Positions 33,040 to 45,325 of a stretch of 64,000 bases of DNA are shown in pieces; the first letter of the stretch is position 1, and each line of letters opens with the position of its first letter. Below the pieces are notes generated by a model that was not told the origin of the DNA, searched no databases, and saw only the letters and a program-made list of their open reading frames with translations. This DNA is from Adiantum capillus-veneris (lineage: Eukaryota > Streptophyta > Polypodiopsida > Polypodiales > Pteridaceae). The DNA is taken from assembly GCA_014529385.2 (NCBI GenBank), contig CM043959.1, forward strand, positions 16,679,309 to 16,743,308, in the 5' to 3' direction. A program made the translations under genes and the position numbers.

Positions 33040-33455
33040 GCAGCTCTGTTGCTTTGTCCACCAAACATGACACAAGCACAAAATCTTTGCTCATTGGCCC
33101 TGACCCTATGACAAAATGTAGTTGCAATGTAGCTATCATTCATAAAGTCTATTAAAAAATCCTCAATAGCCTCTTGAAGGCACATCAAAGCTTGAGATTG
33201 TCACCTTACTTAAACAAAAGTTTTGGTTTTCATCATGCTCACCAATCTATCAGATATCTCCTTGACAACTCTCATGAAGGGTAGCCTAGGGGTAAGAAGA
33301 CAAGTAGATTTTTGTGCTTTCCTTATCTCCCTTAGAAATTTTACTTGATAATTCATTCTCTTCCTAGGAGTAGGCCTCTGATGAAGTTGTGTAAGTGTCT
33401 TCTCCTCCTCTTTCTTCCCTGATTCTAGCTTTGAATGATTCCTATTGGTTGTCAT
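33040..33455 (-). pseudogene. Histone H3 pseudogene, CENH3-like
   Basis: Read from 33455 down: a divergent basic tail (KKEEEKTLTQLHQRPTPRKR), then LREIRKAQKSTCLLTPRLPF and MRVVKEISD, matching the alpha-N and alpha-1 helices of H3 ([20 protein letters not shown]...). VKEI rather than VREI, and the unusual tail, fit centromeric H3 better than canonical H3. After 19 codons with two in-phase stops the frame continues as ALMCLQEAIEDFLIDFMNDS and TTFCHRV (alpha-2), then a frameshift gives MSKDFVLVSCLV in the place of MPKDIQLARRI. Two stops, a shift, and loss of conserved residues (for example FEDTNLCAIHAKRV) mark it as dead. CENH3 defines the centromere; a copy among retroelements is most likely a dispersed pseudogene. 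Confidence 0.7.
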
Positions 33456-33550
33456 TATCTTTCTCTGAATCGTCTGGAACTTGGTAAATGTTTCTTGAAG
33501 TTTGATTTGTCCTTGCCATATGATAGCCAAAAAGGGGCTAGCCAAAAAAA

Positions 33551-33850
33551 TGCCCAAATAAAGCAATAGGACGTGCTTCCAACGTTCAGACCATGTGCCA
33601 TCACAATGTGTGGGAATATCAAAAGAAATCATCTAACACCTTATGAGATTTCTTGAACAAAGCGACAGGAGGTGCTTCCAACGTTCACGTCCATGCCCTA
33701 TCGTGCCGTGGAGGACGATGTTGAAAAATCATCTAGTAGCCTACATACATGCCCAAATGAAGCGATGGTAGGTCCTTTAGCTTTTTGGAGCATGATTTTA
33801 TCGCACCATGTGGGGATGAAACGAAGAAAAGGTCAAATGGAATTTCAGGG
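33551..33850 (+). repeat. Tandem repeat of about 100 bp, three diverged units
   Basis: Units starting at about 33551, 33653 and 33751 share CCAAATRAAGCRATRG-GG, GTGCTTCCAACGTTC (changed in unit 3) and AAAATCATCTA. A fourth relative may lie near 33945. The block is directly upstream of the H3-like pseudogene (minus strand). Confidence 0.65.
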
Positions 33851-35040
33851 TGTGCTATTGTGGCCATGTATGAGTTGCCTCTATTGTGTTGTGAGGGATG
33901 AATAATGAGAATAGGCACTGCATGATGATTTGATAGGAAGATGTGCAAGCAGGCTTAGGATGGCTTAATCATGCCATGTGGGTGATGGGCATTAAGAGTA
34001 GCAAAATGAAAAGACGATAGAACAACGTGACCGGATGACACAAGAGATGTGACAAATGTGCACGTTCCATGGACATTTTATACCACCGACCATCCGTACA
34101 GTTGATTGTTGGAGACTTTCCATGTGGCACGTGTGCATGTGTGTCCCCAACGTCATTTTCCAGTCTCATATATCAAGGCACTTGCCAATTTTCTATCCCT
34201 TCTCATACCCTCTAATATCACCCCTACGGCGCAATCAAGCATAGTCCACAAACCTTGCAATCCCCTTCTTAACGCTTTAAAGTTTGTCTTGCACGATGCA
34301 AGTAGGCCTTGTTGAGAGATTCAATCATACTACGATCACATCGTTTATGCTTCATCAACTCCTCTCTCTTCCATCCTACCCATATATCTTTCAATTCCAT
34401 GAACCCCTCTAGAGCTCTTTCGTCCTACCATACTTTGGATTTTTCTATCAACTCCATTCTTCCCTATCGTATCCACAGCATCCTGCACGAAGCGATAAGG
34501 CATACTTGTAGATTTTAGCTTCTACCATATTGCATTGTCTAGAACCTTCTCTCTGCAGAGATCTATCAACTTCATCTATCAACTCCATCAAATCCCCCTC
34601 CTCTCCACATCCATCTATCAGTCCATTCCTTTCCATCCTTCCTATCCCATCCATCAACTCCCTTCCTTCCCATCCTACACACGACGTGATCAACCATTGT
34701 TGTGGGAGCAAATCACAACACCTATAAAGTGCATGCAACACTACCTAGATCAACATAACATCAATCGAGGACACAAATGACACATAGGTGCTTGGAGGCA
34801 ATCTCTTAGCTTGTCAGGCTAAGACCACTGCATACATACAACACTTTGGAAGGCCATCTAAACCAATAAGGAATCTCATTGCTCTCAACTACACCACCCA
34901 ACCCACATACACACAAACAGAAGGAAACTCACCAAACCATACCAAAATCATACAAAACTTAAGAAACACCATCCCCTCACTAGGATACACCTATCCAATG
35001 CCTCTACTATCAAAACCCTCACTCTAGACCCATCTGCAAA
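33851..35040. other. No gene recognised
   Basis: Includes a pyrimidine-rich stretch (34550-34690) with repeated CCATC and CATCCATCTATC words. Several short open frames overlap on both strands; none has a motif. Confidence 0.4.
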
Positions 35041-35099
35041 AAATGCATATAAAGACAGAGTAGCATTTTGAAAGTGCTTGAAACTAAAAACTATGAGTA

Positions 35100-35640
35100 C
35101 CTATGTGTAGCTTATGTCACCACAATTCTAATGACTACTTGCACGTAGAAAAGAGACATTGTTTGATATACTTATGGCCGCAAATAGCTCATAGATGTGT
35201 GAGTGTGCGTGTTCTGTTCTATGTGGAATGCTTGGCGTTGATGCGTAGCTCTCTTTGAGTCTATCGTGATGGTGCAGTCGGTTATCCAATGCAATGAGCG
35301 AGGGGGGGGTAGTGCTAGGATGAAGCTTACACACACTCTCTCTTTCTCTCTCACACACAGTCGATGACAGCTTCAAAACTTGATTATGATAAAAGTTATC
35401 TTTACAAAATGACCTAGGTACCTTATATACTAAGGCTACCATACGTTAAACCTAAAAAAGAGTTCAAGGGGTAGAATGGCTTTGTACGTACAATCTAGAA
35501 GTGCCATTGACCCCGACTTCTATAACTAGACTAATTACCCATTACAAATGATTTTTATAACCATAATCTGTAGCATTTCATAACTCTCAAAAAATAATGC
35601 TTTGATGAGTTATGTCGTATTGTTGACCCATGGGTCAACA
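35100..35640 (-). repeat. 3' LTR of a minus-strand gypsy element
   Basis: On the minus strand the LTR starts at 35640 with TGTTGACCCATGGGTCAACA, directly after a purine tract. A TATA box, GTATATAAGG, is at 35422-35431, followed by a GA-rich leader (35334-35355). The far end is not defined. It probably closes the gag-protease element at 37480-42480, which has lost its RT and integrase. Confidence 0.65.
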
Positions 35641-35654
35641 CCCCCTCCGAATTC
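35641..35654 (-). promoter_or_regulatory. Polypurine tract
   Basis: GAATTCGGAGGGGG on the minus strand, ending at the base before the LTR start. Just upstream the frame reads HLKDDMNSEGV, similar to the short tail seen at the end of many gypsy polyproteins. Confidence 0.7.
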
Positions 35655-37479
35655 ATGTCGTCCTTGAGATGACTTGGTTGTCAATGTTGGTGCAGGCTTT
35701 GTTGTCGTTTTGCTTTCTTGTGCTCCACTGCTTTTACTTTTGTCAAATCACAACAATAATTATAATCCATGAGAATCATAACTGATGATGAACTTTATGT
35801 CCTTCACATCCAAGCCTTGAGCTGAAACACCTATTGCCAGATCTAAATTAAAAAAGAATTCAATCTCGTTCATCATGACTCTTATCACCATGGATAGATA
35901 AAGCTCCATCTATCACTCTCTCCAGTTACTCTGCCAATTATGAGTATTTCTCATTCTGAGAAACAACTTTTTCAATCTGTATAATTGAATGATTGGCTTT
36001 CAAATCTTGTGAGCCAATCAAAACTTTGTAAGGATTCTGTAGAAATTGTCTGGCCAAGCTAGTAACTTGTTTCAAAAGGGCCTTATTCAACATCATTCAC
36101 GATAGATGACCATTTATGAGCCATCAGTGTACATTTGTCCCCAAAACTCATATACATGATGTACAGGGTATGTAGATTGCTATCATGGCTTCAGATTTGA
36201 AAAATTGCATTCTAGCTAGGGGTAATTCTTTTTTTAAATTTTAACCCTTAGCTTGTATTCTCTTATTCATAGCCCCTGACAAGGTTTGTCTTGATTTAGA
36301 CTTGTATTTGGATTTCTAAGATAACTTTCTGGATTTCAGTCTTGAAAACAAATGACAAGCATCTCTGGCACCTTTTGGCTGTTAAACACATGTAGAACCA
36401 ATGATGATGACCAATAATTGGCTTGACTCATGGATCCTCTTGTAGACATCTACCACGATAGATGATTAAATTGTCATTTCTGCCCCTTTTGTTCTTGTCA
36501 GTATTGTTAGTCCCTTTTGTTTGTTAGTCTTCATTAAGTCACATACAAGATACAAGATTTTTAGTATAAAGATCTACTTCATGTATACGGCCTTGAGGTC
36601 GGATGAAGTGTCTGATAGGCAACTTTACACTTGATGGCTACTTTTGTTTAGTTGCATCACCAACTAAACAAACTACTTTTGTTTAGTTGCATCACCAACT
36701 TTCTTTGTCCTTGTAGACCATCCTAGAGTTGATGACCGTTTGCAGTCATTTTTGGCCTGATGTTGTTGTTGAAGGTTGATCACCATTCTTTTCTTACTTT
36801 TGACATTATAGCCTTGTGCATATGGCTTTTGAGACACACCTCGTGAAGTTTTCTTGTACCTTATTCTCTGTACTTCTCATGCATCTCTTCAATCTTTTCT
36901 TCATTTGAAATTATGGATTTCCCCCCTTTTTTCAAGAAAATCTCAAAAATAATAAAATAAAACCAAAAAACAACTCAACAAAAAGCATAATCATTCGAAT
37001 AGAATTCTAAACGCTATGTACATTTATAACATGTCCCTAGGGGCTCATATATGGCTTTTGTCCCTGTACTCCTCTTGTAACACTATTATGAGAGAATATA
37101 CTCTGAATTTTTTCACAAAAAAAAAATCACAATCAAACGCAAAAATTCAATGCAGCTCACAAAACATTGTCCTCTAATATTGATATTATTAGGTCCGCAT
37201 ATGGAATGCCTCCCCCCCTCCTATTTAAAGTCCTCCTATAAGAACCGGGATCACAAAGGGTATGTGTTGTGCTTGGGCAATAAAAAAATGTTCCTATGTA
37301 GGCCTTGTAATGTAGCCCTATTATGCATACATAGTCAATGCATGGAAAATATTTATGGTGTGCAAGATGTGGGTATAAGCCATTTACTGGCGAGACTTCC
37401 TATTCTAAGCATTGGGATGGTCTTAGAAGCTCCTGTGTCACTTGCTTGTTTGAAGGTTGTAGAGTTTTTTTTTTGAAGG
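35655..37479. other. No conserved coding motif; internal region of a deleted element
   Basis: Probably untranslated or deleted internal sequence of the minus-strand element ending at 35640. A short direct duplication, CTACTTTTGTTTAGTTGCAT, is at 36641 and 36671. The plus-strand frame at 37150-37476 shows no domain. RT, RNase H and integrase expected here are absent. Confidence 0.4.
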
Positions 37480-38110
37480 CTTACTTATTTGTTCTTCTTT
37501 GGGATCCATTTTAGCCTTCTGGTTGGTTGTCGTGTTTGTTCATTGTTCCGTAGTAGTTGTTCTAGCTTAAAGTGAGCTCTCTTATAATTGTACTATAACC
37601 GTAGGAGGAATTGAAAGAATTCAACCAGCGGTGCAGTGATAGTAGTTTTATTGGTTTCCTTTGGGACCCACTCGTGATTACTAGATGTTTCGTTGATGCT
37701 GCTCATTTGGGAGCCCATCCCTGCTTCGTTTGTGTTTGAAGAAACTGCTTTGGGATCCACCTTCTCTTTGTGTGAGTCAACAGTGGTCTTTGCTTCAGCC
37801 CTTGTACGCTTGATTGGCGATGGGATTCAGACTTTGGGAGTTGATACTCTAACCATTTGGGAATCCAAATAAACTCATGACCTCTTTGTGCTTGAATCAA
37901 CTTCTTTGGAACCCCAATCTAAGTTTTGGAAGCTTGTGGATTTGTGATTTTATTAGCCATTCTTGCATGCTTCGACGACTTTGTTTTTTTGGCATTGGAT
38001 CCTGTGATTTTTCATCAGAGATCTTCATCTTCTTGATCCATACTTGTTTTTGGGTGAGCTAGCTCTTTGGTATCCAAATTTATCAAGAGATTTGGTTTTG
38101 ACTTGTTGCT
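37480..38110 (-). pseudogene. Degenerate WVPK/WIPK repeat region
   Basis: The minus strand encodes, across shifting frames, repeated words IWIPK, RWIPK, GWAPK and EWVPK at intervals of about 20-30 codons; the plus strand shows the matching CTTTGGGATCCA-like word many times (37497, 37668, 37749, 37864). The same words (IWVPK) follow the retropepsin-like domain at 57408-58040. The function is unknown; in plant retroelements such words occur in linker regions of the polyprotein. Confidence 0.5.
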
Positions 38111-38629
38111 CTTTTCTTTTGGACTTCTTTGATTGTTACGGAAGCTGCTAGTGAGGGTGATGACCTAAGTTCTTGGTAGGGGATGTCATAAGAATCATCA
38201 TTGTTGCTACTATCCTCATCAAGGTTGAATTTTGGCACTTTCCCTTAGTGGTTTGGCTGGTTATGGAGAGCTATTATCTATTTGCTCCTAGATTTTTCTT
38301 TTGGGAAGGACTTTTCTAGCCAATTGATTAGAGTGTTGTTAGCCCATTGACATGGTCGTCTTCTTCTTAATTGAGTCTTTTCTTCCTGTACAGGAGCCAC
38401 GTATGAGGATGCTTGTTGCAATTCCATCACCACCAAGGATTTTGGAATCCACTTCTAATGCACTTTATTCTTGTAGCAATGACATTGGCTCCTAGGTATT
38501 TGATATGGACAATCATAAAACCGTGCATTAGTTAAAATGTCGTTCTCATCACATCCTTGTAACTATGGTCCTTAAGATTTGTCCTCATCATGGTTTCCAT
38601 GTGTCTAAGGTATATATGGTCGTATCCCC

Positions 38630-39140
38630 AATCCTGGACCATTTTCAATTGTCTCATGAATGGTATTCCTAGAATGATGTCATAGTTGTTCTTCTTGCCA
38701 AAGTCAACAATAGCAAAGGTTTGCTCATATTCAATGCCACAAGAAGTAACAACTGCTTTTTCTAGCAGTCTTAGGGGCCTTTCTATGTGTCCATCTACAA
38801 GCTATAGTTTCATCATGGTAGCCCTCACTGCTAGTTTTTTCCATTTTTTCTAGATTTCTTTGGTTGCGATCGCAATGCCGGCTCCGCTATCAAGGATTTT
38901 CATGGTTTTTACACCTTGGAATTCCACAAAAAGAGTGTTGTTCCCATCTTCTTCTCCCTCATAGTAGTTGACTACCTTGTTTAATGGCACTGGTGTGTTT
39001 AGCTGAGACATTTCTAGCTCTTTGATCCCTTTCTTGATTTGAGTCATTGTTTTTTTTAGATCAAATTTCTCTAAGAATTTCCCCATAGTAGTCCACATGT
39101 TGGTCTTATTCTGAGAAACTCGGCTAACATTATCGTACAA
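38630..39140 (-). pseudogene. Retropepsin (protease) of the minus-strand element
   Basis: Reads KTMKILDSGAGIAIATKEIW (active site DSGA), then LLEKAVVTSCGIEYEQTFAI and VDFGKKNNYDIILGIPFMRQ, the second signature. It closely resembles the truncated protease at 62143-62415 (VNSCGIEYQHTFAIVDFGKK), so both belong to one family. A stop falls between the two parts at about 38815. The active-site triad itself is intact. Confidence 0.75.
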
Positions 39141-42100
39141 GTAACTAGTGTCGACAAAATGTCTATCAATCCTTTTGAATTGATGACCTTGTTGGAAGAC
39201 AATATTTGTGATGGGACTGCAATAACATCTTAATTGGCCTCGTGCTCTCTTGTACAGGACAGTAGTGTTCTTAGCAAATGGGATTGATTATCCATAGACT
39301 GTACAAATCCTTTGTCTCCCCAGTACGATTGCACTTCTAGATTCATTTGAGATACAGTCTGAAATGACACTCCTCTCCCATCACTCGTCTGCTTTGCTCA
39401 CTGGCTTCATTGGCCTCTCTGACTTGTTTTCACAATTTGTCAAGACCACCTATTTCTTTGCAACCCTAAGGTATAGCTAGATTAAATCCCTCAAAAGAGT
39501 TATCCGGGGTATTCAACACTATCCTTGGTTTCTATTCTAGGTCCTTGAGCTTTGGTACGTACTCGTACCTAGAATATGGCTCTTTTTGTTCCTGGTTTGG
39601 TGGGATTCCTGATGTAGGTGGGACAAGGATCACATTCTCAGGTTTTCCAACTGGTGGTTCTAGTATAGCTTAGGCTATTGAATCATTTTCTGGCACATCT
39701 CAAGCCTTTGATTTTCTAGTTCCACATAGGGATGTTTCATCCACCTCTATTCTTGGGTTTGGTTGTTTTTGAGCCGTGTTTCATAGGCTTTCAAGAGGGC
39801 ATCTAAGGCTCATTAACCTTCTTGACCAACATGGATCCTCCTGAACTAGCACTTCTTGGTTTCTCTTCTATTTATGGTTCTTTTGGAGGTTGAGATGTCT
39901 GCGTAAGAGAAGATGCAACCCTTTCCTCATTTTGTCTTATCTTCTCTTTAGCTTGGGTTAGTTACTCAGCTAGGGATTTTTTCTTTAGTTTTCTACGTGC
40001 TTTCATCCTAGCATTTCTAGCTTTCCAGCTATTCCCTTTGCTCTTGGTTTTTTGACTGTGCATTGGTCTTTGGTTCGCGCCCGTCTTTGGACTCGCATCA
40101 ATTTCATTTTCTCTGTCTCTAGGTTCTCCTCAGCTTCCTTTTGAGCTTGCTCTCTTGTAACTGCTTGAACTAGTACGATGTTTTTTTTCCAAGCTTCTAG
40201 GTAGTTAAAAAATTCTTAAGACATTTGTTGTGATCTTGATGACTTGGTTTGGGGTTTTTTGGATAGTCAGGGATCAAGTAAATGATGCCACAATCAAGAC
40301 AATAGGCATTTACTTGAGTGATCTCCGTCTAAGGAAATTGTTTGGCGAAGTGGTTGTCATGGCTTTGGTAACAATCTCTCTCTAGCTGAGTAGCTTCTTC
40401 TTGCATTTTCTCTTGGCTATAAACAGGCTTTGACCTCGCTAAGCCTCTATTTGCAATGAACCGCAATGTCCTTTTGTCCATCTCATGCCTTCTTTCTTCA
40501 TGTCAAAACACAGGAGGTGGAGGTTGTACTGGACTCACCACTCCATGTGTTTCTTCATCTTCTATTGCTTTGAAGGAAAACACCCGCTTTTGTTATCATA
40601 ATACATTGTAGTTTATACTAGTGCTTGTTTATTAGTAGATGCTTCCATCATCAACATGTATCTCATGTCTACATGAATTCTAGCACCTGGCAGAGGAGGT
40701 TGTTGTCCTAAGACAGGTTGTGGCCTTGAAACTTCTATCGGACCTGATGTATTTTCCATAATGTATCTAGGTAGAGGAGGTGCTACTGGGATAGGTTGTA
40801 CATGCCTCTCCCTAGCATATTTCATGCTATAGTAGCACTCTTCCCACGTATGGTTAGTCCATTTTCTCTCAATATTGCACAACTTAATCTCCCCCAGATC
40901 AAACTTTACAAGAGGAATTAACCTCTTGACCATTTTATCAATAAACTTTCCTTGATCGATAGGTGCCACTAATTTTGCAATGATCCCAATCATTTGTGAA
41001 TCACTGTGTTGAGAGGATGTGTCATCCTCTTGACTCTTACAATCATTTTCTTTATGTTATTCACAATTATACCCCAGATAAAGAGATTCTTTGATCAATT
41101 TGTTTAGTGTTAGGATCCTTATCATATGTGAATCGTTTTTGAAGACCCGCATGTCTCATTCCATGGACAAAGATCAAAATCAATCGTGCTTGTGTAGGTA
41201 GTTTTGATCTTGGATACAACTTGACATATCTCTTGACTCGTAATATGCTACCTTGCACACTGATTCACCCTCTTTTTTCTTGAATCTGTGGATTGTGAGA
41301 CCATATTGTGATCTATGCCTTTCTGCAAGAATTCTTCAATGAATTCCTCAAACAGATCTCTAGAGTCTCAAAATCTTATTTTTTCACTAAGTTAAACCAT
41401 ATAGCCGCGTCATCTTCTAGAGTCAGTCCAAATCCCACAAGCTGTGTTACAAAATCTAAAACTTCCTCTGCACTAATTACTCTTCTAAAAGCCGCTACGT
41501 GATCTCTCGCATCTTATCTCTAGAGTATTTCTTATCTATCCATTTCTGGATCTAAGATGGTCTAGCTCGCCGATTTTCTATAAGTCTAACCATAGACTCT
41601 CTTAATCTTTGCTCGCTTCTGGCCTTTTACTATGCCTAGGTTCCTCTTTGATTTCATCTTTTGCATAAGGTAACCCGTTGTAGTCAAATTAAATGTTGGT
41701 CCTTGCCCTTCACTCAAATATGAATATGATGGGAATAATGGTGGTGCACTTGGTCTTGGGTTGTTGGTCTTGGGTTGACTAGATGACCACCTCTATTGTT
41801 TTTTGGTCTAGGTATGGCACCTTGAGGAAATCCAGGTGGATAGATTGGCATTTTCACTCTCCTTGTCTAGTTTGATTGATATTTGGTTGTATATTGGTCT
41901 TCTTCTTGAAGGGATTGTTCATTCTGTTGGAGATTGGTCCATTAGGGAGATTCACTTGAGGAGGCATGTCTGCCATCTCTGTAATCATTTCATCTCTCCT
42001 TATCTCTCTAGAAGAGAACATAGATGACTCCCTTTTTGGAATTATCATAGGAATTATCGTGTTTGCTGAAGATATTTGTGGTCCTTTATTGAATAAATAT

Positions 42101-42480
42101 CCACTTATTTCTAGTGCAATTTGTGGTTTTGTGCTTTCTACAAGTCTGTATTCTCATCCATACTTGTCAACAACTATAGATTTCCATTAACAGTCAACTT
42201 CGTATGTATAGACATATAAGAGCTTGTAATTTGTCAACTCTTCTGGGTATGGCTCTGAGCACCTATAAAGGTTGATCTCACTTTTGTCAACATTTTTATA
42301 TAGTCCTTCACTCTCATGATCTATCATCCAAATTCTCTCAACAAGATTGTTCTTTATCAATTGCAAGTTTGGAAGATCCATTATGGGTGGATGCTCCTCT
42401 ACGCTGGGATTCCAAAGCTTGTATAAGCTGAATTTGAATCTAAAGAAGACATGATATCTAGGATTAACAGCTCTGACCAA
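39141..42480 (-). pseudogene. Gag region of the minus-strand element
   Basis: From 42480 down: a start region (LYKLWNPSVEEHPPIMDLPN; EEIRRDEMITEMADMPPQV-like stretch near 42000), a gag core near 41600-41250 with LSEKIRF, FEEFIEEFLQK and DHNMVS-type residues, then HTWEECYYSMKYARERHVQP and a Pro-rich stretch near 40800-40650, and NAYCLDCGIIYLIP near 40300. Frames change often. TTGGTCAGAGC at 42471-42481 (minus) resembles an initiator-Met primer binding site missing two bases; if so, the LTR lies just above 42482. Confidence 0.55.
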
Positions 42481-42489
42481 AGAGCTTGA

Positions 42490-44340
42490 ACACTTTGGTT
42501 AGGGAAAAATCGAAACTATGTCCAAAACCGTGACCATTTTTTCACAATTTTCTCAAATTGTCAGTTTTAGACACCCTAACTTCCGGATGACTTTTGAGGC
42601 CTTAAACGACGTTTTTTTGAACGATGACTGACAATGAATGACCCAAAGGGTCTTTAATTGTTGTTCAAGGGTCACAATGAATTTTGTAGAGCTACTTTGT
42701 AGCTTTGTTTTGATAAAAAAGAGTTTTTTGAATCCAATATTGGTAGCTCAAGTTATGGCCAAAACAGTCAATCTGTGCGCGGAGACTTCGTATGCTCAGA
42801 ATTGCTCCAAACTTTAATTGTAGACTCTCCTTGATGTACTCTTACCACTCCAAGTCTCAATTTGTAATTCTGACACTTTTAGAAAAGTCTTTTAGTCCTA
42901 TTTTTTGTTTGATTTCTTGCAACTTACTAGAGAGGTTGGTCTCTAGGCCTATTTTGTGGATGGCAAACAATTTTATGAGCTCATATGCAAGTTTTGACTC
43001 CAAGTTTGGCACTTGAGACATCATACGTGTATGATGTCTTTTGTGCCACATTGAAGTGACTTATATCCCAGTGATTCTTTATCACTTAAGAAAATCTCAG
43101 TAACTTTCAAAATTCAATTTGAACACTTTTTGTGCAAGTTATGGTCAATACAAGCATGAACCTTGCCCAATTTTTTTCTTTTGGCACTTTTTAGCCCAAA
43201 TGTGATCCAAATGCAATGAAATTTTGGCTAGGGACTTCTTTTATGCTCTACATTAGGAAGGGAATGGAGTATAGGAGGGCCTCTTATTTGGCAGTTTAAG
43301 GAAATACTTAAACTTAAGCCAAGTTTGACCAAGCCTAAAAGAGAGGGCAAAAAGGCCTATGTTGAGATTTTTTAAAATACCATTGTATATTTTGTATTTG
43401 AAAATAGGCTATTTTAATCCAAAAGAGGGTGGGTAACTGAATTTTAAAATGTCTTTTTTCCATCTCTCTCCTCTCTCTCTAACATATAAAACACTCTCTC
43501 TCACTTAGTTCTCATTAAAAGAAGCACTTTTCAGCTCTCCCTACAACAAAAGCAGATTTTCTCACTGCATTCTCTCTCTAAAACATGAGCAAACTCTCTT
43601 TCTGTCCTCCCCTTTTCTCTCTTTGTCACTTCCACCTCCCAATCATTAAGAGGACATTCTATGTTGCCTACATCTGACAAAAAATGTAGATCCTCTAAGG
43701 TTGCAGATCTACTCTCTCTCCCACTCTCTTCCTTTAATGTCTTTCTCTCTCTCTCTCTCTCCCACTCCCTCTCTCCCTCTCTCTCTCTCTCTCTCATGAT
43801 TCTCCCACTCCAACTCCATACGAGAGTAATGGAAAACTACATTACCTCTGTGCGCAACAACATTTCTCTCTCTAAAGCTCTCACGATCAACATTTTGAAT
43901 TCAAAGGAGATTGAGCTACACTCCCTCTCTTTCTTTCCTCCACAACATAAACCTTTTCTACTATCTCTGAGTATTCTCCACTTTTTCCCTCCGTAGCCAG
44001 CTTTCCTTGCTTGCAATAGTCATCATTACACATTCTCTCTCTAATTTGCTAGATTAGCTAACAAACATGTCATTCAATTGCCCTCCACTGCAAGACATTA
44101 CTAATAGGCCAAAACGATATCTATTAAATGTTGATTTGGAGTAGGAGTACGCTATTGTTTGACTTGGCACATCAAATCCCAATGCTTCAAATCGGCTACA
44201 AAGCATTGGGTGCAAGGCGATCAACTTATGGGTTGATGGCCACATTGACCCTGGTGATCCAACAACCAATGCACCACTACCCTTTCGTGATGTCACTCAG
44301 CTTCTGCGTTTTATTGGAGATGGAAGAGACAGACTGTTTG
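42490..44340. other. LTR-like/leader region with TATA box and CT-rich tracts
   Basis: No protein motif. A plus-strand TATAAAAC is at 43485-43492, flanked by (CT)n tracts (43463-43480, 43495-43502) and followed by a long pyrimidine-rich stretch to 43798. This is the look of an LTR promoter and R region, but no boundaries or partner are visible. Open frames through the CT/GA tracts are artefacts. Confidence 0.35.
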
Positions 44341-44344
44341 GCTG

Positions 44345-45325
44345 TTGTTGGAGATTGTATTCAACTTTTTTCTTTAATCGAAAGAAGGATGGTACTCTAC
44401 ATCTTTGTATTGATTATTGTGGATTGAACGAGGTAACAATCAAGAATAAGTATGAAATACCAAGGATTGATGAACTTCTTGACCAATTACATAGAGCTTC
44501 TATCTTCACAAAAATTGATCTTAAGTCAGGGTATTACCAAATCCAAATCAAGGAGGAGGATATACCAAAGACATGATTTAATACTCGTTTTGGATATGAA
44601 TTTATTGTTATGCCTTTTGGACTTACAAATGCTCCTGCAACTTTTAATTGTCTCATAAACGATGTGTTTCGAGAGCATCTTGATGATTTTGTTATTGTCT
44701 TCTTTGATGATATCGTGGTTTACTCAAGAAACAGAGAAGAACACAAACAACATGTGCGATGAGTACTTGAACTTATTCGTCAAAATCAATTTTATGCTAA
44801 ACGTAGCAAATGCACCTTCTTCATTGACAAGGTGGAATATTTATTTTATTCAAGGATAGTGTTTCTACTAATCCAAGTAAGATTGAAACTGTTATAGATT
44901 GGCCTACACCAAAATCAATACGAGAAGTACGTGGCTTTCTTGGTTTAACAATATGGTATCGTGCATTTATTCAAGGATACGCTAAGATTGCATCTCCATT
45001 GACTAATACACTTAAGAAGGCTAAAGTATTTACTTGGAATGAACATGCTCAAGCTAGTTTTGAGAAACTCAAGAAGCTTTGATAAATACTCCAATACTAC
45101 AACTTCCAGACTTCTCAAATACATTCACTATGCACAAATGCAAGTGGACAAGCAATCGGTGGCGTTTTGTCTCAAGAAGGAAAAACAGTAGCTTATGAAT
45201 CTCGTAAGTTACATATACATGAGTTAAATTATCCTACGCATGACTTGGAATTATTGACTGTTGTGCATGCTCTTAAAGTATGGTGACATTATCTTCTTGG
45301 AAGGAGATTTAAACTACATACCGAT
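44345..45325 (+). pseudogene. Chromovirus RT (C-terminal two thirds) and RNase H, inverted segment
   Basis: Begins abruptly inside RT with [20 protein letters not shown], then [47 protein letters not shown] and the active site [10 protein letters not shown] (both Asp kept). The connection DWPTPKSIREVRGFLGL and RNase H pieces (ASGQAIGGVLSQEGKTVAY, RRFKLHTDY) follow in changing frames. Stops at 44574 (TGA) and others inactivate it. The expected preceding residues (...SPWSAPV) are found on the opposite strand at about 46200, so this block is inverted relative to the rest of its element. It is interrupted at 45326 by a MITE. Confidence 0.85.

Noticed and set aside
34056-35027. Cluster of short open frames as possible small genes
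   Set aside because: They overlap in all frames, have no conserved motif and sit in low-complexity pyrimidine-rich sequence.
43531-43797. Arg/Glu-rich open frame
   Set aside because: Produced by (CT/GA)n tracts in an LTR-like leader.
44054-44296. Minus-strand frame as the missing integrase end of the inverted chromovirus
   Set aside because: The residues show no integrase motif (no second Asp block, no HPQTDGQ.E), so it does not complete that element.
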